A stretch of DNA of 64,000 nt from Planctomycetota bacterium (lineage in GTDB: Bacteria > Planctomycetota > Planctomycetia > Pirellulales > UBA1268), in assembly GCA_016872555.1 (NCBI GenBank), contig VGZO01000018.1, positions 1 through 64,000 on the forward strand, written 5' to 3'. How positions within the stretch are numbered: position 1 is the stretch's first letter; each line of letters opens with the position of its first letter. The notes under the pieces were generated by a model that was not told where the DNA came from, did not search any database, and saw only the letters and a program-made list of their open reading frames with translations. A program made the position numbers and the translations under genes. Below, one piece after another: positions 42,624 through 51,470 of the stretch.

Positions 42624-45170
42624 ATGAACCAGCCCCCGCCACGGGAACCGCTGCCGCCGTGGGCGGCCGACCTGCCCGTCCGCGCGGTGCTCGACGACGT
42701 CGTCGCCGCGTCGCGCGGCGGTGCGGCGGTGGTCGTCGCCCCGCCGGGATCGGGCAAGACGCTGCTGGTGCCGGCGGCGCTCGTCGACGACCTCGGGGGC
42801 GCCGCGGTGATCCTCGTCCAGCCGCGGCGCCTCGCGGCCCGGGCGGTGGCGGCACAGATCGCGCGGCTCCGCGGCGGCGCGCTCGGCGACGAGGTCGGCT
42901 ACCAGGTGCGTTTCGACACCTGCACGTCGCGGGCCACGCGGCTGTTCGTCGAGACGACCGGGATCGTCCTCCGCCGGCTCCTCGACGACATCGCGCTGCC
43001 GGGCACCGGCGCCGTCGTCCTCGACGAGTTTCACGAGCGCTCGGTGGAGATGGACCTCGTGTTCGGTCTCCTGCGCCGCGTCCGCGAGTCGCTCAGGCCC
43101 GACCTGCGGGTCGTCGTCACCAGCGCCACGCTCGCGGCCGGCCCGGTGGCGGCTGCGCTCGGGGGCTGCCCGGTGATCGAGGCGGCCGGGAGGATGTTTC
43201 CGGTCGAGGTCGTCCACCACGGGCGCGGGCCGCGCCGCGAGCTGGTCGAGATGGTGCGGCCGGCCGTCGAAGAGGCACTCGGGCGCACGCCCGGGCACGT
43301 GATCGTCTTCCTGCCGGGAGTCGGTGAGATCGCCGCCTGCCAGCGCGATCTCGACGGACTCGCCGCGCGCGGCGGCCACGACCTCCTCCCGCTCCACGGC
43401 GACCTCCCCCCCGAGCGCCAGGACGCGGCGCTGGCCGAGACCGGCCGGCGAAAGATCATCCTCGCGACCAACGTCGCCGAAACGTCGCTGACGATTCCCG
43501 GCGTGACCGCGGTGGTCGACTCGGGTCTGGCACGGCAGCTGGTCGTCAATCCGGCGACCGGTCTGCCGCGCCTCGAGCTGGTGGGCATCTCGCGGGCCGC
43601 CGCCGACCAGCGCGCCGGCCGCGCGGGGCGCACGGGGCCGGGGCGAGCCGTGCGGCTGTGGACCGAGGCGGAGCACGCTGGCCGCCCCGCCGCCGAGACC
43701 CCCGAGATCCTCCGCAGCGACCTCGCCGGGCCGCTCCTCTGGCTCGAAACACTCGGCGAGGCGACCGACTTTCCCTGGCTCGATCGCCCCTCCGAGGAGG
43801 CCCTGGCGACCGCCCGCCGGGTGCTCGAGCGCCTCGGCGCGGTCGATGCCGACGGGCGCGTGACCGCACAGGGACGCGAGATGGTGCGGCTCCCGACCCA
43901 TCCCCGGCTCGGCCGGATGCTGATCGAGGGGGCGGCGCGGGGCGTGCTCCGGGAAGCCTCGATCGCGGCGGCGCTCGTCTCCGACCGGGATCCGTTCCGC
44001 CGCGCCGCCCATGCCGGAGGGGGCCCGCGCGACAGGCGCCAGGTGCGCTCACGCTGCGACGTCGCCGACCGCGTCATCGCCCTCCAGGCGTTTCATGCCG
44101 GCGCTGCCGCCGACGATCCCGCCCTCGAGCCCCACCCGCCGGCGGCCCGGGCGGTCCTCCGCGCCGCCGAGCAGCTGTTCCGGATGGCACCCGGCCCGCT
44201 CGGCCCGCGGAGCGCCGACCCGCGCGAGGCGCTGGCACGCTGCCTGCTGGTGGCGTTTCCCGACCGGCTCGCGCGCCTCCGCGCCGGGTCGGGAGACAGG
44301 GGCACGCTCGTCGGCGGGCGCGGCGTGCGCCTCACCGAGCCGTCGCGCGTCAGCCACGAAGCGCTGTTCCTTGCCGTGGACATCGACGACGCGCGGGGCG
44401 AGGCGCGGACGCGGCTGGCAACCGCCGTCGAGCGCGCCTGGCTCGACGACCCGACCACGGCGGCCAATCTCCATTCCGCCGACGAGATCGTCTTCGACCC
44501 GGGCCGGCGCCGCGTCGCCGGACGGCGGCGGACGCGGTGGATCGATCTCGTACTCGACGAGGCGCCGCTGCCGGTCGGCGCCGGCCTTGCCGCCGAGGCG
44601 GCCGCGGTCCTTGCCGCCGAGGCGCTGGCCCAGGCACAGCGCTGTTTCCCGGCAGCCGATTCGGCGCCGGGGCGCTTCCGCGCCCGGGTCCGCTGGCTTG
44701 CCGGACTCGTTCCCGACCTCGGCCTCCCGCCGCTCGACGACGGGCAACTCGCCGGCCTGCTGCCCGACATCTGCCGGGGCCTCGAATCGCTCGACGACGT
44801 CGCCACCGCCGACTGGCGGCCGCGCCTCGAGGCCCTCGTCGGTCATGACCGGCTCCACCTCGTCGACCGGCTGGCACCCGACACGATCGCGCTGCCGGCG
44901 GGGCGGCGAACGCGCGTCGACTATCCCGCCGGCGGTCAGCCACAGGTCGCGGCCCGGATCCAGGACTTCTTCGGGCTCGCCGAATCCCCGCGGATCGCCG
45001 ACGGACGCGTCGCGGTGGTCCTGCAGCTGCTCGGCCCCGATCAGAGGCCGCGCCAGGTGACTTCCGACCTGGCGGGATTCTGGCGGACCACCTATCCGGG
45101 ACTGCGGCGCGAGCTGGCCCGGCGCTATCCGAAGCACGCCTGGCCCGAGGATCCCCTGGCGGCGCGGTGA
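42624..45170 (+). CDS. hrpB: ATP-dependent helicase HrpB
   Basis: An 848-residue DExH-box helicase of the HrpB family. Walker A APPGSGKT is at 39-46 (GSGKT 42-46), then QPRRLAAR, the DEFH box (VVLDEFHERS), SATL, LPGVGEI, TNVAETSLTIPG and the QRAGRAGRTGPGR motif VI. The C-terminal half carries the HA2 and HrpB-specific regions to the ending PKHAWPEDP, characteristic of HrpB. ATG 42624 was preferred to the GTG at 42621; both are in frame, and the preceding gene stops 22 bases upstream. Role in E. coli is unknown; likely RNA remodelling. Confidence 0.95.
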   Translation: MNQPPPREPLPPWAADLPVRAVLDDVVAASRGGAAVVVAPPGSGKTLLVPAALVDDLGGAAVILVQPRRLAARAVAAQIARLRGGALGDEVGYQVRFDTCTSRATRLFVETTGIVLRRLLDDIALPGTGAVVLDEFHERSVEMDLVFGLLRRVRESLRPDLRVVVTSATLAAGPVAAALGGCPVIEAAGRMFPVEVVHHGRGPRRELVEMVRPAVEEALGRTPGHVIVFLPGVGEIAACQRDLDGLAARGGHDLLPLHGDLPPERQDAALAETGRRKIILATNVAETSLTIPGVTAVVDSGLARQLVVNPATGLPRLELVGISRAAADQRAGRAGRTGPGRAVRLWTEAEHAGRPAAETPEILRSDLAGPLLWLETLGEATDFPWLDRPSEEALATARRVLERLGAVDADGRVTAQGREMVRLPTHPRLGRMLIEGAARGVLREASIAAALVSDRDPFRRAAHAGGGPRDRRQVRSRCDVADRVIALQAFHAGAAADDPALEPHPPAARAVLRAAEQLFRMAPGPLGPRSADPREALARCLLVAFPDRLARLRAGSGDRGTLVGGRGVRLTEPSRVSHEALFLAVDIDDARGEARTRLATAVERAWLDDPTTAANLHSADEIVFDPGRRRVAGRRRTRWIDLVLDEAPLPVGAGLAAEAAAVLAAEALAQAQRCFPAADSAPGRFRARVRWLAGLVPDLGLPPLDDGQLAGLLPDICRGLESLDDVATADWRPRLEALVGHDRLHLVDRLAPDTIALPAGRRTRVDYPAGGQPQVAARIQDFFGLAESPRIADGRVAVVLQLLGPDQRPRQVTSDLAGFWRTTYPGLRRELARRYPKHAWPEDPLAAR

Positions 45171-45439
45171 CGGCGGCCGGCCTGTGGCAACGGTTCTGCC
45201 GGGGGTGCTGGGGAATCCTCGGCTGGCGCTTCTGCGCCCGCTGGCGATCGTGCCTCGGGCACCGCGCCGCCGGTCGGCGCTTGAGTGGCGGCCGGCGCCG
45301 CGCCGATCCCTTCGGTCACGCGGTCGACAGCCTCCCCGCCCCCGGGGTGTCGGCGGGCTTCCCCCCAAAGGTGCCTCGCCCGCCGTCGCGCCGCCGGTCC
45401 GGTCGGTCCCCCCCAAAGCCTGTTCGAAGGAGTCTCCCC

Positions 45440-45622
45440 ATGCGTCGGTTGCTCGTCCTGTCGACGATTGCCACGGTCCTTATCATGTTGGCGTCCGCCC
45501 CCCAGGCTCAGGCCCAGGGCACGCGTGCCGTCCGTGCCCAGCGCAACGGTCCGATCGCCAAGCTGATCGAGCTGGAGCGCCGCAAGAACGAGTGGCTGCG
45601 GCAGCGCTTCCTCGGCCGCTGA
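45440..45622 (+). CDS. small secreted basic peptide
   Basis: A 60-residue peptide with an N-terminal signal peptide (LLVLSTIATVLIMLASAPQAQA, cleavage after AQA) and then a 35-residue basic helix-like tail (KLIELERRKNEWLRQRFLGR). AAGGAG at 45427-45432 lies 7 bases before ATG 45440, a clear Shine-Dalgarno. The 270 bases upstream, back to the hrpB stop, hold no gene; they contain two CCCCCCAAAG words (45361 and 45409) 48 bases apart and nothing else I can read. Small exported proteins of this shape are common in planctomycetes; function unknown. Confidence 0.7.
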   Translation: MRRLLVLSTIATVLIMLASAPQAQAQGTRAVRAQRNGPIAKLIELERRKNEWLRQRFLGR

Positions 45623-45662
45623 GCCCTGTGGGGGGCGGCCGCGCCGGAGCCGCCTGCCTCTC

Positions 45663-46256
45663 ATGTTTCCCCTCACCCGGCAGTGGGCCGACGATCTGGC
45701 CCGCTTCGTTGACGACCATCGGGCTGCCCGGCCCGCGCGGGCAGTCCCGATGGTCGCTGCGGAGGCTGCCGCCCACGACGCGATCCTCGTGGACCATCTG
45801 CGGCGGTTCCTCGACCACGATCTCGCCGTGCTGCGCCGCCACCGCACGGCGCTGGCCGAGCGCACGGACGTCGATCCCGATCCGGTGGTCGTCGTCATGA
45901 CCAACCCCTGGGGCCTGCCGGCGACGTCCCGGGCACTCCTCGCCGTCCCCCCCGGCAGCGTGATCGCCGTCACGGAGCTCGAGTTCCGCTATTTCTCGCG
46001 CTGGCGGCCCGACGAGGGCCACCGCCACCACGTCAACCACTGGAGCTGGATCAAGCGCGGGCTCCCGGAGCCGCGGCAGGCGGAGTTCGCCTGGCTCGGC
46101 GCGCCGACCGACGCGGTCCTCTGGCTGCACCGCAGCGGGACCACCGGCGCGGGTGCCGGAGACGGGCTGGTGTGCGCCGTCCACCACTGGGACGGCACGC
46201 GCGCCCGCCTGCTCACCGCCGACGCGGCGCGGCGCACCCCCGGGGGAGCGCCATGA
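45663..46256 (+). CDS. hypothetical protein, 197 aa
   Basis: A 197-residue soluble-looking protein, with no signal or transmembrane helix and no motif I recognise. It has a mixed pattern: a helical N-terminal third (residues 1-70), a strand-rich centre (DPVVVVMTNPWGLPATSRALLAVPPGSVIAVTELEF) and a His/Trp-rich segment HRHHVNHWSWIKRGLPEP (about 119-136). Codon use and base composition match the neighbours. The start at 45663 has no visible Shine-Dalgarno. Lies between the small peptide gene and a dehydrogenase. Function unknown. Confidence 0.6.
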   Translation: MFPLTRQWADDLARFVDDHRAARPARAVPMVAAEAAAHDAILVDHLRRFLDHDLAVLRRHRTALAERTDVDPDPVVVVMTNPWGLPATSRALLAVPPGSVIAVTELEFRYFSRWRPDEGHRHHVNHWSWIKRGLPEPRQAEFAWLGAPTDAVLWLHRSGTTGAGAGDGLVCAVHHWDGTRARLLTADAARRTPGGAP

Positions 46257-46291
46257 CCGGCCGGGCCGCGGTCGCAGCGGCCGCGCGCGGT

Positions 46292-46321
46292 TTGACGCTC
46301 GCCGGCGCGGTGCGGTATTAC
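46292..46321 (+). promoter_or_regulatory. sigma70-like promoter upstream of the dehydrogenase gene
   Basis: TTGACG (46292-46297) and TATTAC (46316-46321) with 18 bases between them, 54 bases before ATG 46375. The -35 matches five of six consensus bases and the -10 four of six, the best pair in the window. Confidence 0.5.
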
Positions 46322-46374
46322 CATCCGCTCGTCAGCCGCTGCGGCCGCCGGCCAGCAACCCCGCCGAACACGCG

Positions 46375-47361
46375 ATGAAGACGCCGCGGATCCTCCTCAC
46401 GACGACCTCGTTCCAGGACACGCCGGGGGAGCATCACGCGGCGCTGGCCGCCACCGGCTGGGAGGTGGTCACCGCCCGTGGGCCGCTCTCCGAGGAGGCG
46501 ACGCTCGCCGCCCTCGCCGACGCCGACGCCACGATCTGCGGCGACGACATGCTCACCCGCCGCGTCCTCGACGCGACGGCGCCGCGGCTGAAGGTGGTGA
46601 GCAAATACGGCATCGGCGTCGACAAGATCGACGTCGCCCGCTGCACCGAACTGGGGATCCCGGTCCTGTTCACCCCCGGGGTCAACCACACCACGGTCGC
46701 CGAGCATGCCTTCCTGCTGCTGCTGTCGCTCGAGAAGCACCTCCTGTTCCACGCCGATTCGACGCGGGCCGGGGGCTGGAAGCGGCAGACCGGCCGGGAA
46801 CTGCTCGGCAAGACGATCGGAATCGTCGGCCTCGGCCGGATCGGCAAGGAGGTTGCGATCCGGGCCCGGGCGTTCGGGATGCCGGTGATCGCCCACGACG
46901 TGTTCTGGGACGACGACTTCGCCCGGGACCATGGCGTCGCCCGGTCCGCGACGCTCGCCGAGCTGCTCGCCGCCGCCGACTACGTCTCGCTGCACACCAA
47001 CCTCACCCCCGAGACGCGGCACCTCGTCAACGCGGCGTCGATCGCGACGATGAAGCCGGGCGCGATCGTGATCAATTGCGCCCGCGGCGAGATCGTCGAC
47101 ACCGCGGCGGTCGTCGACGCGCTGCGCTCCGGCCGCCTCCGCGGCTACGGCACCGACGTCCTCGACGAGGAGCCGCCGCCGGCCGACCACCCGCTCCTGC
47201 GGCTGCCCAACTGCGTCGTCACGCCGCACGTCGGCTCGCGGACGCTCGAGAGCGTGCAGCGGCAGGCGATGGCGGCGGTCACCAACCTCGTCCGCGCGCT
47301 GCGCGGCGAAGCGCCGCTGGCCCAGGTCAACCCCCAGGTGCCCGTCCGCGCGTTCGGCTGA
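46375..47361 (+). CDS. D-2-hydroxyacid dehydrogenase (SerA-like phosphoglycerate dehydrogenase family)
   Basis: A 328-residue NAD(H)-dependent D-isomer 2-hydroxyacid dehydrogenase. The Rossmann loop GIVGLGRIGKEVA, the substrate/catalytic strand NCARGEIVD (Arg), DVLDEEPPP (Glu) and TPHVGSRTLES (His) are in place. It looks like the SerA-like subset without an ACT domain. No good Shine-Dalgarno precedes ATG 46375. The Ldh-family oxidoreductase begins 38 bases later, with a KDG-kinase-like gene after it, so I infer a hydroxy-acid or sugar-acid route and not serine synthesis. Confidence 0.9.
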   Translation: MKTPRILLTTTSFQDTPGEHHAALAATGWEVVTARGPLSEEATLAALADADATICGDDMLTRRVLDATAPRLKVVSKYGIGVDKIDVARCTELGIPVLFTPGVNHTTVAEHAFLLLLSLEKHLLFHADSTRAGGWKRQTGRELLGKTIGIVGLGRIGKEVAIRARAFGMPVIAHDVFWDDDFARDHGVARSATLAELLAAADYVSLHTNLTPETRHLVNAASIATMKPGAIVINCARGEIVDTAAVVDALRSGRLRGYGTDVLDEEPPPADHPLLRLPNCVVTPHVGSRTLESVQRQAMAAVTNLVRALRGEAPLAQVNPQVPVRAFG

Positions 47362-47399
47362 GGCGGGGCCCGCGCGGGGCAGGAGGAGGCAGCGCGATC

Positions 47400-48497
47400 A
47401 TGGCAGAGACGTTCCACGTCGTCCCGGTGGAGGCCCACGAGGCGCTCGTCGCCGGCGCCTACCGGGCGCGTGGGTTCGACGCGGCGGAGGCCGCCGCCGC
47501 CGCGCGGCTCGCGACCGCGGCGACGACCCACGGGATCCGGACCCACAACGCGATCAAGGCGCTGCATCTCGACGAGATGTTCGGCTCGCGGCAGGGGGGC
47601 TGCGTGCCGGGAGCGGCGATCCGCCAGCTGCCGGGCCGGTTCGACGCCGCCGAAGTCTGGGACGCCGGCCGCAAGCTCGGCCAGGCCGTCGCCTGGGAGG
47701 CGATCGAGACCTGCATCCGCCTCGCCGACCGCCACGGCATCGGCATCGTCAGCGTCGACAACGCCTTCCATTACCTGTGGGGGGGCGGCTACGTCATGGA
47801 GGCCGCCCGGCGCGGCTACCTCGCCTACACCAACTGCACCGCGTCGCTGGCCGAGGTGGTGCCGTTCCAGGGGGCGTTCCCCACGCTCGGCACCAACCCG
47901 CACTCCTGGGGCTTCCCGACCACGGCCGCGGTCGGGTTTCCGGTGGTCGTCGACTGGGCGACCAGCGTGATCGCGATGGGGCGCGTGCAGCAGCTCAAGC
48001 GCGAAGGGAAACCGCTCCCTCCCGGCGCCGCGGTCGATGCCCAGGGACGCCCGACCACCGATCCCGACGCGGTGGCGGCGCTGGTGCCGTTCGGCGACCA
48101 CAAGGGCTACGGCCTGTCGCTGATCAACGAGCTGGTCGCCGCGTTCATCGGTGGCTCGCTGCCGACGATCCGCAGCCGGCCGCGGGCCCCGGCCGCCCCG
48201 GGGGAGAAGCACTCCTGCTGCTTTTTCTTCCAGGTGATCCATCCCGATGCGGTCAGCGGCGGAGCGTTCGCCGCCGGCCGCGACCAGGCCGCCAACGTCG
48301 CGGCGGTCCTCGCCGACATCCGCGGCCATGGCAACGACCGGAGCCTCCTCCCCGGCGAGGTCGAGGCCCGGGCGGCGCGGCGTGCCGGCGCGGCCGGCGG
48401 GTTGCTGTTCTCGTCGGCCGAGGTCGAGGCCCTCAACGACATCGCCCGCGAGGCCGGCCTCCCGGCGCTCGACCCGGCGCCCCTGGCGACCGCCTGA
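47400..48497 (+). CDS. malate/L-lactate dehydrogenase (Ldh) family oxidoreductase
   Basis: A 365-residue member of the Ldh family (malate/L-lactate/ureidoglycolate dehydrogenases and diketogulonate reductase), which fold differently from the classic lactate dehydrogenase. Motifs: TTHGIRTHNAI, GIVSVDNAFHYLWGGGYV, YTNCTASLAEVVPFQG, LGTNPHSWGFPT and LVPFGDHKGYGLSLINELVAAFIGG. AGGAGG is 12 bases upstream of ATG 47400. It sits between a hydroxyacid dehydrogenase and a KDG-kinase-like gene in the same direction, so an aldonate or 2-keto-acid reduction is likely. Substrate unproven. Confidence 0.9.
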   Translation: MAETFHVVPVEAHEALVAGAYRARGFDAAEAAAAARLATAATTHGIRTHNAIKALHLDEMFGSRQGGCVPGAAIRQLPGRFDAAEVWDAGRKLGQAVAWEAIETCIRLADRHGIGIVSVDNAFHYLWGGGYVMEAARRGYLAYTNCTASLAEVVPFQGAFPTLGTNPHSWGFPTTAAVGFPVVVDWATSVIAMGRVQQLKREGKPLPPGAAVDAQGRPTTDPDAVAALVPFGDHKGYGLSLINELVAAFIGGSLPTIRSRPRAPAAPGEKHSCCFFFQVIHPDAVSGGAFAAGRDQAANVAAVLADIRGHGNDRSLLPGEVEARAARRAGAAGGLLFSSAEVEALNDIAREAGLPALDPAPLATA

Positions 48498-48530
48498 ACA
48501 ATTTCCCCCGCGGCCCCCTGAGGAGTGCCC

Positions 48531-49628
48531 ATGTCCCTCCCGCTCAAGCCCCGTGAACGCTGCGGCTTCGACCAGGTCTCACTCGGCGAGGTGATGCTCC
48601 GCCTCGACCCCGGCGAGGGGCGGATCCGCACGGCCCGGCAGTTCCACGCCTGGGAAGGGGGCGGGGAATACAACGTCGCCCGTGGACTGCGGAAGTGCTT
48701 CGGGCTCAAGACGGCGCTGGTCAGCGCCTTCGTCGACAACGAGGTCGGCCACCTGATCGAAGACTTCATCCTCCAGGGGGGCGTGAACACCGACTTCGTC
48801 CTCTGGCGTGCCGACGACGGCATCGGCCGCAGCGTCCGCAACGGGCTCAACTTCACCGAGCGCGGGTTCGGGATCCGCGGCGCCGTCGGCGTGCCCGACC
48901 GCGGCAACACCGCCGCCAGCCAGCTCAAGCCGGGCGACGTCGACTGGGACCGCCTGTTCGGCTCGATCGGGGTGCGCTGGTTCCACACCGGCGGGATTTT
49001 CGCCGCCCTCTCGGAGTCGACGGCGCGGCTCACGATCGAGGCCGTCGAGGCCGCCAAGCGCCACGGCACGATCGTCTCCTACGACCTCAACTACCGGCCG
49101 AGCCTGTGGAAGAGCATCGGCGGGCTGGCCAAGGCCCGCGAGGTCAACCGGGCGATCGCCCGCCACGTCGACGTGATGATCGGCAACGAGGAGGACTTCA
49201 CCGCCTGCCTGGGGTTCGAGGTCAAGGGGGTCGATCACGGCCTGACGGCGATCGAGGCCGACGCGTTCAAGGCGATGATCGCCACGGCGGTCGAGGAGTA
49301 TCCCAACTTCAAGGTCGCGGCCACGACGCTCCGCCGGGTGGTGTCGGCGACGAAGAACGACTGGTCGGCGATCCTCTGGCACGACGGCACGTTCCACGAC
49401 AGCCGCAAATACCCGGAGATGGAGATCCTCGACCGCGTCGGCGGCGGCGACAGCTTCGCCAGCGGACTGATCTTCGGATTCCTCGAGTTCAACGACCCGC
49501 ATCGGGCGGTCGAGTACGGAGCCGCCCACGGCGCCCTGGCCTCGACGACCCCCGGCGACACCTCGATGGCGACCCGGGCCGAGGTCGAGAAGCAGATCGC
49601 CGGCGGCGGCGCGCGGGTCGTCCGCTGA
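48531..49628 (+). CDS. PfkB family carbohydrate kinase, 2-keto-3-deoxygluconate kinase-like
   Basis: A 365-residue PfkB kinase. N-terminal SLGEVMLRLDP and the glycine-rich loop WEGGGEYNVARGLRKCFG resemble KDG kinases, and the catalytic loop DRVGGGDSFASGLIFGFLE is near the C-terminus. GGAG at 48522-48525 lies 5 bases before ATG 48531, so this start is chosen over the GTG six bases earlier. It follows two dehydrogenase genes on the same strand. KDG kinase phosphorylates 2-keto-3-deoxygluconate in sugar-acid catabolism; the assignment to KDG is from the neighbourhood and family and is not proven. Confidence 0.87.
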   Translation: MSLPLKPRERCGFDQVSLGEVMLRLDPGEGRIRTARQFHAWEGGGEYNVARGLRKCFGLKTALVSAFVDNEVGHLIEDFILQGGVNTDFVLWRADDGIGRSVRNGLNFTERGFGIRGAVGVPDRGNTAASQLKPGDVDWDRLFGSIGVRWFHTGGIFAALSESTARLTIEAVEAAKRHGTIVSYDLNYRPSLWKSIGGLAKAREVNRAIARHVDVMIGNEEDFTACLGFEVKGVDHGLTAIEADAFKAMIATAVEEYPNFKVAATTLRRVVSATKNDWSAILWHDGTFHDSRKYPEMEILDRVGGGDSFASGLIFGFLEFNDPHRAVEYGAAHGALASTTPGDTSMATRAEVEKQIAGGGARVVR

Positions 49629-49666
49629 CGCCGCGGAGCGGTCCGGCGCGGAGCACAACGGCGCTC

Positions 49667-50212
49667 ATGGAGGGTGGCAGGAACTTCGTCGTCGTCCCCG
49701 AGGGGCTCGCCGCACGGCCGCGCGCCGATCGGCTGACCCGGCCGTCGTGGGTCTTCGAGACGGTACTCGAGCGCTGCCACGCGCTGGCTGGCGCCCACGA
49801 CGAGGTGTATCTCGCCCCGGCCAACACCTTCGGCCAGGCCGAGACCGAGCAAGCCGTCGCCCACCGCTTCCTCGACGCGCTCGGGCCGGCGTACGGGATC
49901 ACCTCGTTCGCCACCGCCACAACGCGGTACGTCGACACCCGCGGCAACGCGACGTTGTTGCGCGACTGGCTCACCGCGCACGCGCGGTGGCCGCTGCCGC
50001 GCTGCACGCTGGTCGTCAACGAGTGCCATCTGGCCCGGGCGCGGCTCGTATTCGAGCAGGAGGGATTCCGGTTCGAGCACTGCGAGGGGGTGCCGCGGGG
50101 TGCGCGGCGGCCGGAGCCGGTCGTGCCGCGGCTGTGGTACTACAACCACCCGATCACGCACCGGGCCTACGAGCAGGCTGCCTTACTGGCCAGCCGGCTG
50201 CGGTTGATCTGA
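49667..50212 (+). CDS. DUF218/YdcF-like protein
   Basis: A 181-residue protein with pattern FVVVPEGLAARPRADRL, VYLAPANTFGQAETEQAVAHRFLDALG, YVDTRGNATLLRDWLTAH and LVVNECHLARARLVFEQEGF. This order (first strand, a glutamate-tagged helix, a TRGNA box, and the H-ARA strand) resembles the DUF218/SanA/YdcF fold, whose members are involved in envelope processes. The N-terminal transmembrane helix of SanA/ElyC is missing. The similarity is by eye and moderate. ATG 49667 follows the kinase stop by 38 bases. Confidence 0.5.
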   Translation: MEGGRNFVVVPEGLAARPRADRLTRPSWVFETVLERCHALAGAHDEVYLAPANTFGQAETEQAVAHRFLDALGPAYGITSFATATTRYVDTRGNATLLRDWLTAHARWPLPRCTLVVNECHLARARLVFEQEGFRFEHCEGVPRGARRPEPVVPRLWYYNHPITHRAYEQAALLASRLRLI

Positions 50213-50246
50213 GCCGTTGCGGGGGGACTCGGCCCGGGAAGCGCCG

Positions 50247-50840
50247 TCACTTCGCCGGGGCGGCGCGGACGTGGATCCCGTCGGCGGTCAGCTGGATCAC
50301 CGGGATCGGCAGCTTCGGGTCGAACACCGCCTTGCCGGTGACGACGACGTCGGCCCCCTTGGCCACGCCGAACAGCTTCCGGGCGTCGAGCGGCAGCACT
50401 TTGCCGTCGTCGCCGAGGAACTGGACGGCGACCATCGGGGCGTTGGCGGACCGCTTCCTGCAGAACGGGCAGTTGTCGGCATCGTGACCGGGCTTCGCGC
50501 CATGGTCATCGGCCGGGATCTCGAGGAGGACGAACGACGCCTTGCCGTCGAGAAACGGCTCCATCCCCTTCGCCCCGATCCGGCCGGCGACGACGATCGG
50601 CTGCGGTGTGGTGGAGAGCTTCGCCTTGGCAGCCGAGGGGCTCACCGCGCCGGCAGGCTCGGCGGCCTTCACCAGCCGGCTGCGGGCCGCCGCTGGATCG
50701 ACGTCGGCCCGCGCCACTGTCGGCAGGACCGCCACGAGCAGCGCGATCGCCACGAGCAGCGCGACCGCCACGCGCCGTGTGACGCGACCACCGGCCCCCC
50801 ATCCTCCCGCACCGTCGTTCACGAATCCCGTGTCCGTCAT
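50247..50840 (-). CDS. secreted CxxC protein
   Basis: A 197-residue exported protein with a transmembrane/signal segment (VAVALLVAIALLVAVLPTVARA, about 24-45). The mature part has a beta pattern and a CxxC pair in DADNCPFCRKRSA (about 125), with a HGAKPGHDAD segment before it. I read no named domain. CxxC in an exported protein suggests thiol redox or metal binding; proof is lacking. It follows the His-rich lipoprotein by 16 bases, so the two form an operon and may share a metal-related role. Confidence 0.65.
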   Translation of the reverse strand: MTDTGFVNDGAGGWGAGGRVTRRVAVALLVAIALLVAVLPTVARADVDPAAARSRLVKAAEPAGAVSPSAAKAKLSTTPQPIVVAGRIGAKGMEPFLDGKASFVLLEIPADDHGAKPGHDADNCPFCRKRSANAPMVAVQFLGDDGKVLPLDARKLFGVAKGADVVVTGKAVFDPKLPIPVIQLTADGIHVRAAPAK

Positions 50841-50856
50841 GACAGACTCCTTTCCG

Positions 50857-51405
50857 TCAGGTTCCCTCGCCGAGCACGCCGATCGCCTTCTCGATCGCCT
50901 CCGCATGGGGCGCGAACTCCACCGGCTTGTCGGCAGCGCCGTGGATCGCCGTGTCGAGGGCGTCGAACGCGGCGAAGATCTCGCCGAGCGCCGTCTTCAC
51001 CGCCGCTTCGCGCTCCGCCGGGAGCTTGGCCTTCGCCACCAGCCCCTCCATGTCCTCGAGCAGATGACCGACGGCATGCACCGGACCGTCGGCTTTGTCA
51101 CGGTCGCCGGCGGCGAGGGCTTCCTTCACCTTGCCGACCAGCTCACGCAGTTCGGTGACCGCGGCGGCGAGGGTGGTGGGATGCGCGTGCTCGGCGGCAC
51201 TGCCGGGCTTGGCATGGTCGTGGCCGTGATCGTGGTCATGTTCATGGTCATGGTCGTGGGCCGCCCCGGACTGCTTGACCGCGATCGGCGGCCCGACCGG
51301 CTTCGGGGGAGTGGCCTGATCGGTGCAGCCGGCGAAGAGGATGGCGGCACCCACGGCGGCCGCGGCAGCGGAGACGAATCGAGGCGACTGTGACAGACGA
51401 GGCAT
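50857..51405 (-). CDS. His-rich lipoprotein, likely metal-binding
   Basis: A 182-residue lipoprotein: N-terminal hydrophobic segment and lipobox LFAG-C (Cys 27). Straight after is a histidine/aspartate tract HDHDHEHDHDHGHDH (about 50-64), then a helical region (LAAAVTELRELVGKVKEALAAGDRDKADGPVHAVGHLLEDME) with further His. HxDxH tracts are seen in zinc- or nickel-handling proteins. The repeated CATGATCG-type DNA is a coding microrepeat. Same transcript as the CxxC gene after it; the GlgX gene is 65 bases upstream. Confidence 0.8.
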   Translation of the reverse strand: MPRLSQSPRFVSAAAAAVGAAILFAGCTDQATPPKPVGPPIAVKQSGAAHDHDHEHDHDHGHDHAKPGSAAEHAHPTTLAAAVTELRELVGKVKEALAAGDRDKADGPVHAVGHLLEDMEGLVAKAKLPAEREAAVKTALGEIFAAFDALDTAIHGAADKPVEFAPHAEAIEKAIGVLGEGT

Positions 51406-51470
51406 GATCGGTTCCCCGGTACTCGGCCGCAGCGGCGGCCCGTGACGGCAACTGGATTGCAGGATACCCC

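Noticed and set aside
45171-45439. possible small gene upstream of the 60-aa peptide
   Set aside because: The plus frame is open here, but the composition and lack of a ribosome site gave no support; I count it as a gene-free leader.
51217-51260. CATG/CGTG-rich microrepeat
   Set aside because: It is the coding sequence for the His/Asp tract of the lipoprotein and not an independent repeat element.
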